Numbered from the stretch's first letter, positions 16,217 through 24,947 are shown. The stretch is DNA of 45,034 nucleotides from Ureibacillus massiliensis 4400831 = CIP 108448 = CCUG 49529 (GCF_000772965.1 NZ_JPVQ01000028.1:1-45034), one strand, 5' to 3'. Program-made: numbers and translations. Notes: a model not told the origin generated them from the sequence alone.

Positions 16217-17458
16217 ATGGAAATAGACATCCTTTCACGAGTAAATCAGTTGTCTGAACAATTAGTTCTATGGAGAAGACAGCTTCATGAAAACCCTGAA
16301 CTAAGTTTTGAAGAATATGAGACTTCTAACTTTGTTTATGAGCAGTTATCAAAAATTGAAGGTATGAAGGTTGAGAAAGGAATCGGTGTAGAGACAGCTG
16401 TAATCGGAACATTAACGCGAGGAATTGGTCCAACAGTAGCTATCCGAGCTGATATAGATGCATTACCTATCGTCGAACAAACAACCCATTCCTTTCGTTC
16501 AAGAAATAATGGCGTCATGCATGCTTGTGGGCATGACGCTCACACTTCCATTGGAATAGCTGTAGCAACTCTAATGGGTGAGCTATTTGTTAAAACTACT
16601 ATTCAAGGCACTGTGAAATTCATCTTTCAACCTGCTGAGGAAAATACAGATGCAAATGGTAAAACGGGATCACCTTATTTAATTGAAGCAGGTGTACTAA
16701 AAGATATTGATGCAATTGTAGCTCTTCATATGAATCCGGAGCGCGAGGTAGGAACAGTTTTCATCCATGATGGATATAGTATGGCGAATGTTGATGTATT
16801 TCAAGCGACGATACATGGTTCAGGTGGCCATGGTGCATACCCACATTTAGGTACAGATCCAATTTGGATGCTAGGTCCTGTATTGCAAGCTCTTCATGGA
16901 ATCGTAGCTCGAAATATTTCACCACTTGATGCGGCGGTTATTAGTGTTGGTGAAGTAAAGGGTGGTTCAGCTAGTAATATCATACCAACTGAAGTGTTTT
17001 TACAAGGTACAATGCGCAGCTACACACCGACTGTTCGAAGTAGTTTAGAACAAAAATTAGATAAGGCATTTTCAATTGTTGAAGCATTTGGAGGGACATA
17101 TGAGTTAAAAATCACTCATGGTGAGCCGGCATTATATAATCATCCAGAAGTAAATGCGGTGCTGAAAAATACAACTCAAGAATTATACCCCTTGATGAAA
17201 ATTGAAGAAGTTCCATTTGGTTTAGGTGGGGAAGATTTCTCTCATATGACTTATGAAGCACCTGGTTCTATGATTTTCCTAGGATGTGCCTATCCAGATG
17301 GTGTAAAACGGGATTTACATACACCAATATTCGATATTGATGAACGGTGTTTACCAATTGGCGCAGCCATTTTGACGCAAACATTATTAAATTATCTATT
17401 AGGAAATGCCAAGTTACCAGAAAAACGATTTAAAAAAGAAAACTTATTCGCTTCATGA
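16217..17458 (+). CDS. M20-family amidohydrolase, candidate N-acetyl-diaminobutyrate deacetylase
   Basis: Zinc-dependent M20D amidohydrolase of 413 aa (hippurate hydrolase/N-acetyl amino acid deacetylase group). Metal-binding residues are seen in HACGHDAH (residues 102-109), PAEE (139-142) and LGGEDFSHM. A typical dimerisation domain has SGGHGAYPH. In the pathway, N-acetyl-diaminobutyrate must be deacetylated; known DoeB/EutE enzymes belong instead to the AstE/aspartoacylase family, so this would be a non-orthologous replacement. Start ATG 16217 is chosen over GTG 16211, which overlaps the AGAAGGTG ribosome-binding site. It lies 12 bp after the previous gene. Confidence 0.85.
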   Translation: MEIDILSRVNQLSEQLVLWRRQLHENPELSFEEYETSNFVYEQLSKIEGMKVEKGIGVETAVIGTLTRGIGPTVAIRADIDALPIVEQTTHSFRSRNNGVMHACGHDAHTSIGIAVATLMGELFVKTTIQGTVKFIFQPAEENTDANGKTGSPYLIEAGVLKDIDAIVALHMNPEREVGTVFIHDGYSMANVDVFQATIHGSGGHGAYPHLGTDPIWMLGPVLQALHGIVARNISPLDAAVISVGEVKGGSASNIIPTEVFLQGTMRSYTPTVRSSLEQKLDKAFSIVEAFGGTYELKITHGEPALYNHPEVNAVLKNTTQELYPLMKIEEVPFGLGGEDFSHMTYEAPGSMIFLGCAYPDGVKRDLHTPIFDIDERCLPIGAAILTQTLLNYLLGNAKLPEKRFKKENLFAS

Positions 17459-17472
17459 TTGGAGGAGTATAT

Positions 17473-18513
17473 TTGGAACACCGAGTGGCATTATTAGGTT
17501 TTGGAGTTGTAGGCCAAGGTTTTGCGGAAATCGTATTAAACAAAAAACAACAATTAGAAAATGAGTATGGTTTAAATATTTCCATTGTAGCAGTAAGTGA
17601 TTTAATGAAAGGCTCCGTTTATCATCCAGAAGGTCTTTCTGTTGAGGATTTATTGAAAGTCATTAAAGAAACAGGATCATTTGATGCATATCCGGATTAT
17701 CCAGGTCTTATTAGAGGATTGGATAGCTTTGAAACTATTGCAAATACAAATGCAGAAACGATTGTTGAAGTAACATTTACTGATGTTCAAACTGGTCAAC
17801 CAGCAATTGATCATTGTAAACACGCCTTTAACCATGGGAAAAATGTCATTATGAGTAATAAAGGTCCTGTTGCATTGGCATTTCAGGAACTGAATACCCT
17901 TGCGCAACAAAATAAAGTACGTTGGGGCTATGAAGGCTCAGTAATGAGTGGAACACCTGCTTTAAGGATGGCAACAACATCATTAGCAGGTAATGATATA
18001 ACCGAGATTCAAGGGATATTCAATGGTACGACGAATTATATGCTGACACGTATGGAAGAGGGTCTTTCTTATGAAGAAGCGTTAAAAGAAGCTCAACAAC
18101 TAGGCTATGCTGAAGCAAATCCAACAAATGATGTTGAAGGCTATGATGCGTTATATAAAATTGTCATTCTTTCAAATGTTTTACTAAATTATCCTATAAA
18201 AATGGATGCGGTAGAACGAGTGGGAATCTCTCGCTTAACAAATAAGGATATCGAGCAGGCAAAAAATGAAGGTAAAAGATGGAAGCTAATTGCTCGGTTA
18301 ATGAAAACGTCAGACGGTATTTCCGCTTCTGTTAAACCAGAAATGATAGCTTTAAATCATCCGCTAGCAAGTATTAACGGTGCTACAAATGCAATTTCTT
18401 ATCATTGTGATTTATTAGGACCAGTTACGTTAATAGGGGCGGGTGCAGGTAAATCTGAAACAGGTTTTTCGATTTTGATTGATTTAATTAATATTCATCG
18501 TAGACAACTTTAG
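17473..18513 (+). CDS. Homoserine dehydrogenase-like NAD(P)-dependent oxidoreductase
   Basis: Oxidoreductase of 346 aa with an N-terminal Rossmann fold (LLGFGVVGQG, residues 7-16) and a homoserine dehydrogenase catalytic domain including SNKGPVAL, GTTNYMLTRM and NPTNDVEGYDALYK. It lacks the C-terminal ACT domain of many biosynthetic homoserine dehydrogenases, so threonine feedback is unlikely. In this operon it would interconvert aspartate 4-semialdehyde and homoserine, or a related hydroxy acid. The TTG start at 17473 is set by GGAGGAG at 17461-17467; the upstream in-frame ATG 17455 overlaps the end of the previous gene and has no ribosome-binding site. Confidence 0.84.
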   Translation: MEHRVALLGFGVVGQGFAEIVLNKKQQLENEYGLNISIVAVSDLMKGSVYHPEGLSVEDLLKVIKETGSFDAYPDYPGLIRGLDSFETIANTNAETIVEVTFTDVQTGQPAIDHCKHAFNHGKNVIMSNKGPVALAFQELNTLAQQNKVRWGYEGSVMSGTPALRMATTSLAGNDITEIQGIFNGTTNYMLTRMEEGLSYEEALKEAQQLGYAEANPTNDVEGYDALYKIVILSNVLLNYPIKMDAVERVGISRLTNKDIEQAKNEGKRWKLIARLMKTSDGISASVKPEMIALNHPLASINGATNAISYHCDLLGPVTLIGAGAGKSETGFSILIDLINIHRRQL

Positions 18514-18534
18514 ATGCAAGAAAGGAGAGAATTA

Positions 18535-19977
18535 ATGGAACAAACACTCCTAAGTAAAAAGATGTTGTTAGCTGGTGAATGGGTATGGCGGGAAAGTATG
18601 ATTGAAGTTGAAAATCCACAAAACGGTGAGATTATCGCAAAGGTTCCCGCCGCGAGCAAAGATGATGCCTTAATTGCAATTGAAGAAGGCGTCATTGGTG
18701 CAAAAATTGCTAGTAATCTCTCAACTTACGAACGGATGACGATATTAAATAATGCTGCAAACTGGATTGAAGAACGAAAGAATGTGTTTGCAGAAACGAT
18801 TGCATTAGAAAGTAGTAAGACGATTCGAGAAGCTCAAAAAGAAGTGAAACGATGTATTCAAACCATTCGCTTAAGTGCGGAAGAGGCAAGGCGTATTAAG
18901 GGTGAAACGATTCCTTTTGACCAAATGGAGGGCAACGAAAATAGAGTCGGTTATTATGAACGATTACCTGTTGGTTTAATCGTTGCAATTACACCCTTTA
19001 ACGACCCTCTTAATTTAGTAGCTCATAAACTAGGTCCGGCCATTGCTGCAGGAAATGCAATTATTATAAAGCCTGCTACCGTTACACCATTAAGTGCACT
19101 TTTATTAGCAGAAGCATTTGAGCATGCGGGATTACCAAAAAAAATCCTTTCTGTTTTAACTGGCTATTCAAGTGAGATTGGAAATGTACTTGTGACAAGT
19201 TCATCGGTAAGAATGATTTCTTTTACTGGTGGAAATAAAGCTGGCAATGATATTGCTTCAAAAGCTGGAGTGAAAAAGCTAAGTATGGAGCTTGGATCAA
19301 ATTCCCCTTGTATTGTATTGAAAGATGCTGATTTGAAGGAAGCTGTTGATTCCATTGTTTCAGGAGCCTTTTGGGCTGCCGGACAAAATTGTTTAGGAGT
19401 CCAACGGGTTTATATAGAAAATGATATTTATGAAGAATTTGAAAATGCGATTGTTTATCGGACGAATCAGTATAAGGTTGGCGATAAAATGAGTGAACTA
19501 ACAGATATGGGACCACTTATAACAGAAAAAGAAGCTATCCGTGTAGAAAAACTAGTGAATGAAGCTATTGCTGAAGGTGCAATTTGTCTTTGTGGTGGTC
19601 AACGAAAAGGCGCTTACTATTATCCGACTATACTGACAAACGTCGACCCTGAAAATAAGATATCGAAAGAGGAACTATTTGGACCAGTAGTCATTTTAGA
19701 TAGAGTAGAAGATTTAAATGAAGCAATTGAAAAATCTAACAATGTTCAATACGGATTGCATGCAGGAATATTTACTAAAAATATTGACTTAGCCTTTAAA
19801 GCTATTAAACAGATGGAATACTCAGGTGTAATGGTAAACGATAGTAGTGATTTTAGAATCGATTCTATGCCATTTGGAGGAATTAAAGGATCTGGAATTG
19901 GTAGAGAAGGCGTTTCCTTTTCAATTGAAGAAATGACTGAGCTGAAAGTAGTGTGCTTTAAAATAGGTAAAACCTAA
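18535..19977 (+). CDS. NAD(P)-dependent aldehyde dehydrogenase, DoeC-like
   Basis: Aldehyde dehydrogenase of 480 aa. The general-base glutamate is E252 in SMELGSNSP and the catalytic cysteine is C286 in AAGQNCLGVQ. The oxyanion asparagine lies in TPFNDPLN (153-160). In context the substrate is most likely aspartate 4-semialdehyde, yielding aspartate, as for DoeC; succinate semialdehyde or another semialdehyde is possible. ATG 18535 is preceded by AAAGGAGAG at ideal distance; an in-frame ATG seven codons earlier lacks one. It follows the dehydrogenase gene by 21 bp. Confidence 0.84.
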   Translation: MEQTLLSKKMLLAGEWVWRESMIEVENPQNGEIIAKVPAASKDDALIAIEEGVIGAKIASNLSTYERMTILNNAANWIEERKNVFAETIALESSKTIREAQKEVKRCIQTIRLSAEEARRIKGETIPFDQMEGNENRVGYYERLPVGLIVAITPFNDPLNLVAHKLGPAIAAGNAIIIKPATVTPLSALLLAEAFEHAGLPKKILSVLTGYSSEIGNVLVTSSSVRMISFTGGNKAGNDIASKAGVKKLSMELGSNSPCIVLKDADLKEAVDSIVSGAFWAAGQNCLGVQRVYIENDIYEEFENAIVYRTNQYKVGDKMSELTDMGPLITEKEAIRVEKLVNEAIAEGAICLCGGQRKGAYYYPTILTNVDPENKISKEELFGPVVILDRVEDLNEAIEKSNNVQYGLHAGIFTKNIDLAFKAIKQMEYSGVMVNDSSDFRIDSMPFGGIKGSGIGREGVSFSIEEMTELKVVCFKIGKT

Positions 19978-20030
19978 TAACCGCTATTTAATGACATTTT
20001 AAATAGAATTTTATTTGGAGGAGGGTTTTT

Positions 20031-20951
20031 ATGAAAAAACACGTATTAATGCTATTAACTACATTAGTCATCCTTGTATTAGCTGCCTGTGGAGGACCTG
20101 GTGAATCTAGTGAACCAGCAGAGGAAAATGATTCTTCTGAAACTACAACAGCAAGTGAACCATCAAAATTAGAGAAACTACAAGAAGCTGGAACAGTCAA
20201 AATTGGTTTTGCCAATGAGGTACCATATGCATATGAAGAAAATGGTGAATTAAAGGGAGCTAATGTTGACATTGCAAAAGCTGTTTTTAAAGAATTAGGC
20301 ATTGAAAATGTGGAAGCACAATTAGCTGATTTTGGTCAATTAATCCCAGGTGTGCAAGCAGGACAATTCGATGTTATTACTGCAGGTATGGCCATCAATC
20401 CTGATCGCTGTGAGAGAGTATTATTTAGTGAACCAGAAATGAAATATGGTGAGGGTTTAATCGTTCAAACCGGAAACCCACAAAATATCCAAAGTTATAA
20501 AGATATCGCTGCAAATCCAGAATTAAAAGTTGTTGTAATGGAAGGGACAACGGAAATTGGCTTTTTACAAGAAGAAGGTGTAAGTCCTGATCAAATTATT
20601 ACAGCTCCAGATATCCCTGCTACATTCTCTGCTGTTCAAGCAGGGCGTGCTCATGCTACAACAGGAACTGAAATGACTGTAAAAATGGCGTTAGTTTCTG
20701 CAGGAACGGATGCGTTAGAGTTTGTTGAAACATTTGAACAACCAGATGTTGAAGGCGTACCAAGCTATGGTGCTGCAGCCTTTAATCTTGAAGATCAAGA
20801 ATTACGTGATGCATATAATGAAAAATTACAAGAACTGAAAGAGAATGGCACGATAGCAGAACTACTAGAAGCAAATGGCTTTAGTGAAATTAGTAATATG
20901 GTAGAAGTAGGAGAGATTACAACTGAACAAGCTTGTGCAGGTCAGAGTTAA
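20031..20951 (+). CDS. ehuB: Ectoine/hydroxyectoine ABC transporter substrate-binding lipoprotein EhuB
   Basis: Binding lipoprotein of 306 aa, bacterial extracellular solute-binding family 3. The lipobox is LAAC with lipidated C20, followed by an acidic Ser/Glu linker. The mature part starts LQEAGTVKIGFANEVPYAYEE and contains FDVITAGMAINPDRCERVLFSEP; both are characteristic of EhuB more than of general polar amino acid binders. It has a very strong GGAGGAGGG site and lies 53 bp after the aldehyde dehydrogenase gene. A terminator-like hairpin separates it from the permease genes. Confidence 0.88.
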   Translation: MKKHVLMLLTTLVILVLAACGGPGESSEPAEENDSSETTTASEPSKLEKLQEAGTVKIGFANEVPYAYEENGELKGANVDIAKAVFKELGIENVEAQLADFGQLIPGVQAGQFDVITAGMAINPDRCERVLFSEPEMKYGEGLIVQTGNPQNIQSYKDIAANPELKVVVMEGTTEIGFLQEEGVSPDQIITAPDIPATFSAVQAGRAHATTGTEMTVKMALVSAGTDALEFVETFEQPDVEGVPSYGAAAFNLEDQELRDAYNEKLQELKENGTIAELLEANGFSEISNMVEVGEITTEQACAGQS

Positions 20952-20985
20952 TTCTACTATTTGTAAAATGATTGATTGCTAGATT

Positions 20986-21028
20986 AATAGGGACAAGCTT
21001 CTTTCATAATAAGCTGTCCCTATTTTTT
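20986..21028 (+). terminator. Attenuating terminator between ehuB and ehuC
   Basis: A stem of about 13 bp with one bulged A (20987-21000 with 21011-21023) ends in six T. As in the liv operon, it would let the binding protein exceed the permease in amount. Confidence 0.82.
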
Positions 21029-21069
21029 CATAAGATATTAATTGATGAGAGAGAAGGGAATGATCTAAT

Positions 21070-21729
21070 ATTAGCACTTTAATTGACATATTTCCTCAGC
21101 TCATGAGAGGTCTTGGTATAACCGTTTCGGTATTAGTTGTTTCTGCATTAATTGCATATTTTATGGCTTTTATAGCAGGATTGTCTAAACTATCAAAAAA
21201 TAAAGTAATAACCGGTATTACAGGTGTATATGTTGAAGTTTTCCGTGGCACATCATTAATAGTTCAGCTCTTTTGGCTATATTACGCTATACCAATGTTA
21301 TTCGGAATTCAACTAGGGTCAAATTGGTGGACAGGAGTTATTGCCATCGGGCTAAACTATGGCGCCTATTTATCTGAGGTTGTAAGAAGCTCCGTTTTAG
21401 CTGTGGATAAAGGACAGACGGAAGCTGGTATTGCCTTAAACATGTCCTCCTTTCAAAGAATGCGGTACATCATATTACCACAAGCTGTTCGCATGATGCT
21501 ACCGGAGTTCGGAAATTATACAATTCAAATGATGAAAGCGACGTCACTTGTATCTTTAATTGGTATGAGAGACATTTTATACTACGGAGATATTATGAGA
21601 AGTACAAATTTATCACAAGCACCACTTATTTATGTTGCGGTATTAATTATGTATTTCGTTCTAGCGCTTCCGTTGATTTGGTTAACTAGAAAAGGAGAAA
21701 GTATTGCTAAGAGAGGGGTGGCAAGCTGA
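21070..21729 (+). CDS. ehuC: Ectoine/hydroxyectoine ABC transporter permease EhuC
   Basis: Polar amino acid-type permease, 219 aa if begun at ATT 21070 and 208 aa if begun at ATG 21103. It has an RGTSLIVQLFWLYYAIP segment and the coupling loop EAGIALNMSSFQRMRYIILPQAVR. No ATG, GTG or TTG exists in frame between the stop codon at 21061 and ATG 21103. ATG 21103 has no ribosome-binding site and would drop the ISTLIDIFPQL segment that family members have before the first helix. AAGGGA lies about 10 bp before ATT 21070, so a rare AUU start is likely. Its stop overlaps the ehuD start (TGATG). Confidence 0.82.
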   Translation: MSTLIDIFPQLMRGLGITVSVLVVSALIAYFMAFIAGLSKLSKNKVITGITGVYVEVFRGTSLIVQLFWLYYAIPMLFGIQLGSNWWTGVIAIGLNYGAYLSEVVRSSVLAVDKGQTEAGIALNMSSFQRMRYIILPQAVRMMLPEFGNYTIQMMKATSLVSLIGMRDILYYGDIMRSTNLSQAPLIYVAVLIMYFVLALPLIWLTRKGESIAKRGVAS

Positions 21730-22451
21730 TGAATAATTGGAAATGGGAAACCTTTTTTGAAGCATTACCAATTGTATTAAAGGGACTAGGTATTACAGTA
21801 GGTTTAACATTTGCCTGCTTTGCATTTGCTTTAATCTTTGGATTTGTATGGGTTATTCTTCGAAGTGTACCAAGTAAATACTTTACTTGGATTGTTACTT
21901 GGATTATGGAATTTATCAGATCAACCCCTCTTTTAGTTCAGTTATTCTTTATCTTTTATGCATTACCTGTATTGCCTGTCGTAGGTGTGACATTAGAGCC
22001 ATTTACTTGCGCGGTATTAGGAATTGGAATCCATTATAGTACGTATATAGGTGAGATTTATCGTGCAGGTATTGAAAGTGTAGATAAAGGACAATGGGAA
22101 GCTTCAGTAGCGTTGAACTTTTCTACATTAGATAAATGGAAAAAAATTATTTTACCACAAGCAATTCCCCCAACTATACCGATGCTAGGAAATTATTTCA
22201 TTATTATGTTCAAAGAAGTTCCGATTGCATCGACAATCAGCGTAGGTGGAATTTTATACATGGCTAATTCCTATGGTGCTTTGAATTTTGCTTATTTAGA
22301 ACCATTAACAATTGTAGGAATTATTTTCTTAACACTTAGTTATCCATCCTCAATACTTATTAAAAAACTTGAAGTAAAGATGAATACAAGATTTGATAAA
22401 AATGCTTTATTAAAGAAAGCGAGAAAGAAAAATTTGAAGGTATCCATTTAG
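21729..22451 (+). CDS. ehuD: Ectoine/hydroxyectoine ABC transporter permease EhuD
   Basis: Second permease of 240 aa from the HisM/GlnP family. Features are the RSTPLLVQLFFIFYALP segment (residues 59-75) and the coupling loop EASVALNFSTLDKWKKIILPQAIPP. It has about five membrane segments and a basic cytoplasmic tail. Its ATG overlaps the ehuC stop by one base, indicating translational coupling and a heteromeric EhuC-EhuD channel. Confidence 0.88.
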   Translation: MNNWKWETFFEALPIVLKGLGITVGLTFACFAFALIFGFVWVILRSVPSKYFTWIVTWIMEFIRSTPLLVQLFFIFYALPVLPVVGVTLEPFTCAVLGIGIHYSTYIGEIYRAGIESVDKGQWEASVALNFSTLDKWKKIILPQAIPPTIPMLGNYFIIMFKEVPIASTISVGGILYMANSYGALNFAYLEPLTIVGIIFLTLSYPSSILIKKLEVKMNTRFDKNALLKKARKKNLKVSI

Positions 22452-22466
22452 AGGGGGGACATTCTA

Positions 22467-23282
22467 TTGGTTAAAAACTTAACTTTAAAAACGAAAGAAG
22501 AGCTGAAAAACAGTGAGGCTATTGTAAAATATCGGGATGTAACAAAATCCTTTGGAGATGTACATGTTTTAAAGGGGATTAATCTTGATATCCACTCAGG
22601 AGAAAAAATAGCAGTGATTGGTCCGAGTGGATCTGGAAAAACTACTATTATTCGAATGTTAATGACCTTGGAAGAACCGACGTCAGGCGATATTTTTGTT
22701 GCGGATAAAAACCTATGGAAGATGGAAAAGAAGGGTGAACTAGTCCGAGCAAATGAAAAACATTTAAGAGAGGTACGAGGGGATATCGGAATGGTATTTC
22801 AGCATTTTAATCTATTTCCCCATATGACAATTTTAGATAATTGTATGGCAGCACCAATTCATGTGAAAAATGAAAATAAGGAAGAAGTTCGAGAAAGATC
22901 TATTCAGATGCTTGAAAGAGTAGGGTTAGGTGATAAACTAAATAATTATCCTTCTCAGCTATCAGGCGGTCAAAAACAGCGAGTTGCAATGGCACGGGCA
23001 TTGGTTATGCGTCCTAAAATCATGTTGTTTGATGAAGTCACTTCTGCCTTAGATCCAGAACTAGTTGGAGAAGTATTAGAAGTAATTCGTGATATTGCTC
23101 GCAATGAGGATATGGCAATGGTACTCGTCACGCATGAAATGGATTTTGCTTTAAATGTGGCAGATAGAGTACTATTTCTAGATCAAGGGGTTATCGCAGA
23201 ACAGGGAACAGCATCTGAAGTATTAGAACATTCTAAAAATGAACGTCTTCAATCGTTCTTACGTAGATTTAGAAAAGCATAG
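22467..23282 (+). CDS. ehuA: Ectoine/hydroxyectoine ABC transporter ATPase EhuA
   Basis: ABC ATPase of 271 aa from the polar amino acid group. The Walker A is GPSGSGKTTIIRMLM, the Q-loop has GMVFQHFNLFPHMT, the signature is LSGGQKQRVAMARAL and the Walker B is IMLFDEVTSALDPE. An insertion of about 20 residues before the Q-loop (KNLWKMEKKGELVRANEKHLREVRGD) is typical of EhuA. The start is TTG with GAGGGGGG about 9 bp upstream. It is the last gene of the operon, ended by the terminator at 23341. Confidence 0.9.
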   Translation: MVKNLTLKTKEELKNSEAIVKYRDVTKSFGDVHVLKGINLDIHSGEKIAVIGPSGSGKTTIIRMLMTLEEPTSGDIFVADKNLWKMEKKGELVRANEKHLREVRGDIGMVFQHFNLFPHMTILDNCMAAPIHVKNENKEEVRERSIQMLERVGLGDKLNNYPSQLSGGQKQRVAMARALVMRPKIMLFDEVTSALDPELVGEVLEVIRDIARNEDMAMVLVTHEMDFALNVADRVLFLDQGVIAEQGTASEVLEHSKNERLQSFLRRFRKA

Positions 23283-23340
23283 GTGTTAAAAACATGAGGA
23301 CATTACGTATAAATAGATGTTCATTTTATGAAGAAATGAA

Positions 23341-23385
23341 AAGAAACGAGTAGATTTATGAATAAATCTATTCGTTTCTTTTATC
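23341..23385 (+). terminator. Terminator of the ectoine operon
   Basis: An 18-bp stem with one G-U pair (23341-23358 with 23363-23380) and a T-rich tail. It lies between convergent ehuA and guaC and may work in both directions. Confidence 0.88.
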
Positions 23386-23413
23386 TTTATAATGGGTAGT
23401 TAATAAAATCGAT

Positions 23414-24397
23414 TTAGTATACTTTATCACCATTGAAAATAGAATTTTTTACGACAACATAATCTACAGTGCGGATAGCTTCTAATTTATTGCCACCAGC
23501 GTAAGAGATGGATGATTGTAAATCCTGTTCCATTTCCACTAAAGTATCCTTTAATGATCCTTTATGCTCTACATACATTTTTTTACCTTCAACGTTTTTC
23601 TTTTCACCTTTTTGGAATTCAGATGCAGAACCAAAGTATTCTTTAAACATTTTTCCATCTTTTGTAATCGTTTGACCTGGTGACTCTTCATGGCCGGCAA
23701 ATAAAGAACCAATCATTACCATAGATGCACCAAAACGAACAGATTTAGCGATGTCACCGTGAGTACGAATGCCACCGTCAGCTATAATTGGTTTTGTAGC
23801 AGCTTTTGCACACCAGCGTAGCGCGGCTAATTGCCATCCACCAGTTCCAAAGCCTGTTTTGATTTTTGTAATACAAACTTTACCAGGTCCAATACCAACC
23901 TTTGTTGCGTCTGCACCAGCGTTTTCTAATTCTCTTACAGCTTCCGGAGTACCGACATTACCTGCAATAACAAAGCTTTGTGGTAAATGATTTTTAATAT
24001 GCTTAATCATGTTAATTACAGCATTAGAATGACCATGGGCAATATCAATCGTAATAAATTCAGGAACTAAATCTTCGATTGCTAATTGTTCTATAAACTT
24101 ATATTCTTCTTCTTTAACACCTACACTAATAGAAGCGATTAACTTACGTGCATGCATATCTTTAATAAAATCTGCACGAGTCTCTGGATTGAAACGGTGC
24201 ATAATATAGAAGTAACCATTTTCGGCTAACATAACAGCAATTTTTTCATCAATAATTGTTTGCATATTTGCTGGCACAACAGGAAGTTTAAATTTAAATC
24301 CACCAAACATTACAGAAGTATCACATTCAGAACGGCTATTTACGATACATTTATTAGGAATTAGTTGAATATCTTCATAATCAAATACATTATCCAT
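23414..24397 (-). CDS. guaC: GMP reductase
   Basis: NADPH-dependent GMP reductase of 327 aa, converting GMP to IMP with release of ammonia in purine salvage. The sequence is very close to B. subtilis GuaC (formerly YumD) throughout: [17 protein letters not shown] at the N-terminus, the active-site cysteine in [20 protein letters not shown] and the flap [24 protein letters not shown] 24397 is chosen because GAGGTG lies 6 bp upstream; GTG 24406 and ATG 24400 are too close to it. It converges with the ehu operon. A PurR-type inverted box pair lies upstream. Confidence 0.95.
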   Translation of the reverse strand: MDNVFDYEDIQLIPNKCIVNSRSECDTSVMFGGFKFKLPVVPANMQTIIDEKIAVMLAENGYFYIMHRFNPETRADFIKDMHARKLIASISVGVKEEEYKFIEQLAIEDLVPEFITIDIAHGHSNAVINMIKHIKNHLPQSFVIAGNVGTPEAVRELENAGADATKVGIGPGKVCITKIKTGFGTGGWQLAALRWCAKAATKPIIADGGIRTHGDIAKSVRFGASMVMIGSLFAGHEESPGQTITKDGKMFKEYFGSASEFQKGEKKNVEGKKMYVEHKGSLKDTLVEMEQDLQSSISYAGGNKLEAIRTVDYVVVKNSIFNGDKVY

Positions 24398-24410
24398 CAT
24401 ATACACCTCG

Positions 24411-24456
24411 AAAAAACGAATATTTTTTTAAAATAAGGCTATTATTGTTCGCCCTT
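24411..24456. promoter_or_regulatory. Candidate PurR box pair upstream of guaC
   Basis: Two inversely oriented sites, AAAAAACGAATAT at 24411-24423 and ATTGTTCGCCCTT at 24444-24456, match the PurBox AWWWCCGAACWWT at about 11 and 10 of 13 positions. They are separated by 20 bp. guaC (yumD) is a PurR-regulon member in B. subtilis, which supports the reading. Confidence 0.45.
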
Positions 24457-24671
24457 ACGTAATTTAACGTATTTTTTTTCTGATGTCAAAGCATTTATTA
24501 TAAAAAAACGTAAATTTAGTTTGGACTATGTTAAGAAATTTATAAATTTAAGATTTCAACATTCGTTTCTGGATAAAATTTGATTTATGATAGAAAAAGT
24601 AACATTTATAAAAAAATATTGCATAATTCTCATCTTCCTTCGTCATATTAAAAATCAAAGGAGATGAAATT

Positions 24672-24905
24672 ATGCCAAGAGACACAGACAACCAACATGT
24701 AGAGGCAACCCCTCATTTTGATGGTAAAGAAGAAAGCATTATAAATGATCCAACAGCAACGGCTGGAGACAAGTTAAGCGTTTTTACTAAAGCAAACCAA
24801 AATGAGGAGTTTGGAATGGAGAAGAATCCATTTCATTTCACTCCGAAAAAAGATCCAATGATGGATCGTTTTGAAAAGTTAATGAGAGGAAACAGAAAAA
24901 AATGA
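24672..24905 (+). CDS. Small hydrophilic protein of unknown function
   Basis: A 77-aa hydrophilic, charged protein with no membrane segment, no cysteine and no recognisable domain. It is rich in Asp, Glu, Asn and Lys and probably largely disordered, with a basic tail (RFEKLMRGNRKK). A near-ideal AAAGGAGATG ribosome-binding site and a following terminator argue that it is a real, well-expressed monocistronic gene. It could be a spore-associated or stress small protein, but nothing in the sequence proves this. Confidence 0.75.
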   Translation: MPRDTDNQHVEATPHFDGKEESIINDPTATAGDKLSVFTKANQNEEFGMEKNPFHFTPKKDPMMDRFEKLMRGNRKK

Positions 24906-24912
24906 TACCACT

Positions 24913-24947
24913 ACTCCGTTCGAATAATGATGAACGGAGTTTTTTTA
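24913..24947 (+). terminator. Intrinsic terminator after the 77-aa gene
   Basis: A 9-bp perfect stem (24913-24921 with 24932-24940) leads directly into seven T. Confidence 0.92.

Noticed and set aside
16512-16539. 9-bp inverted repeat inside the M20 amidohydrolase gene
   Set aside because: It coincides with the codons for the zinc motif HACGHDAH, whose repeated residues explain the symmetry.
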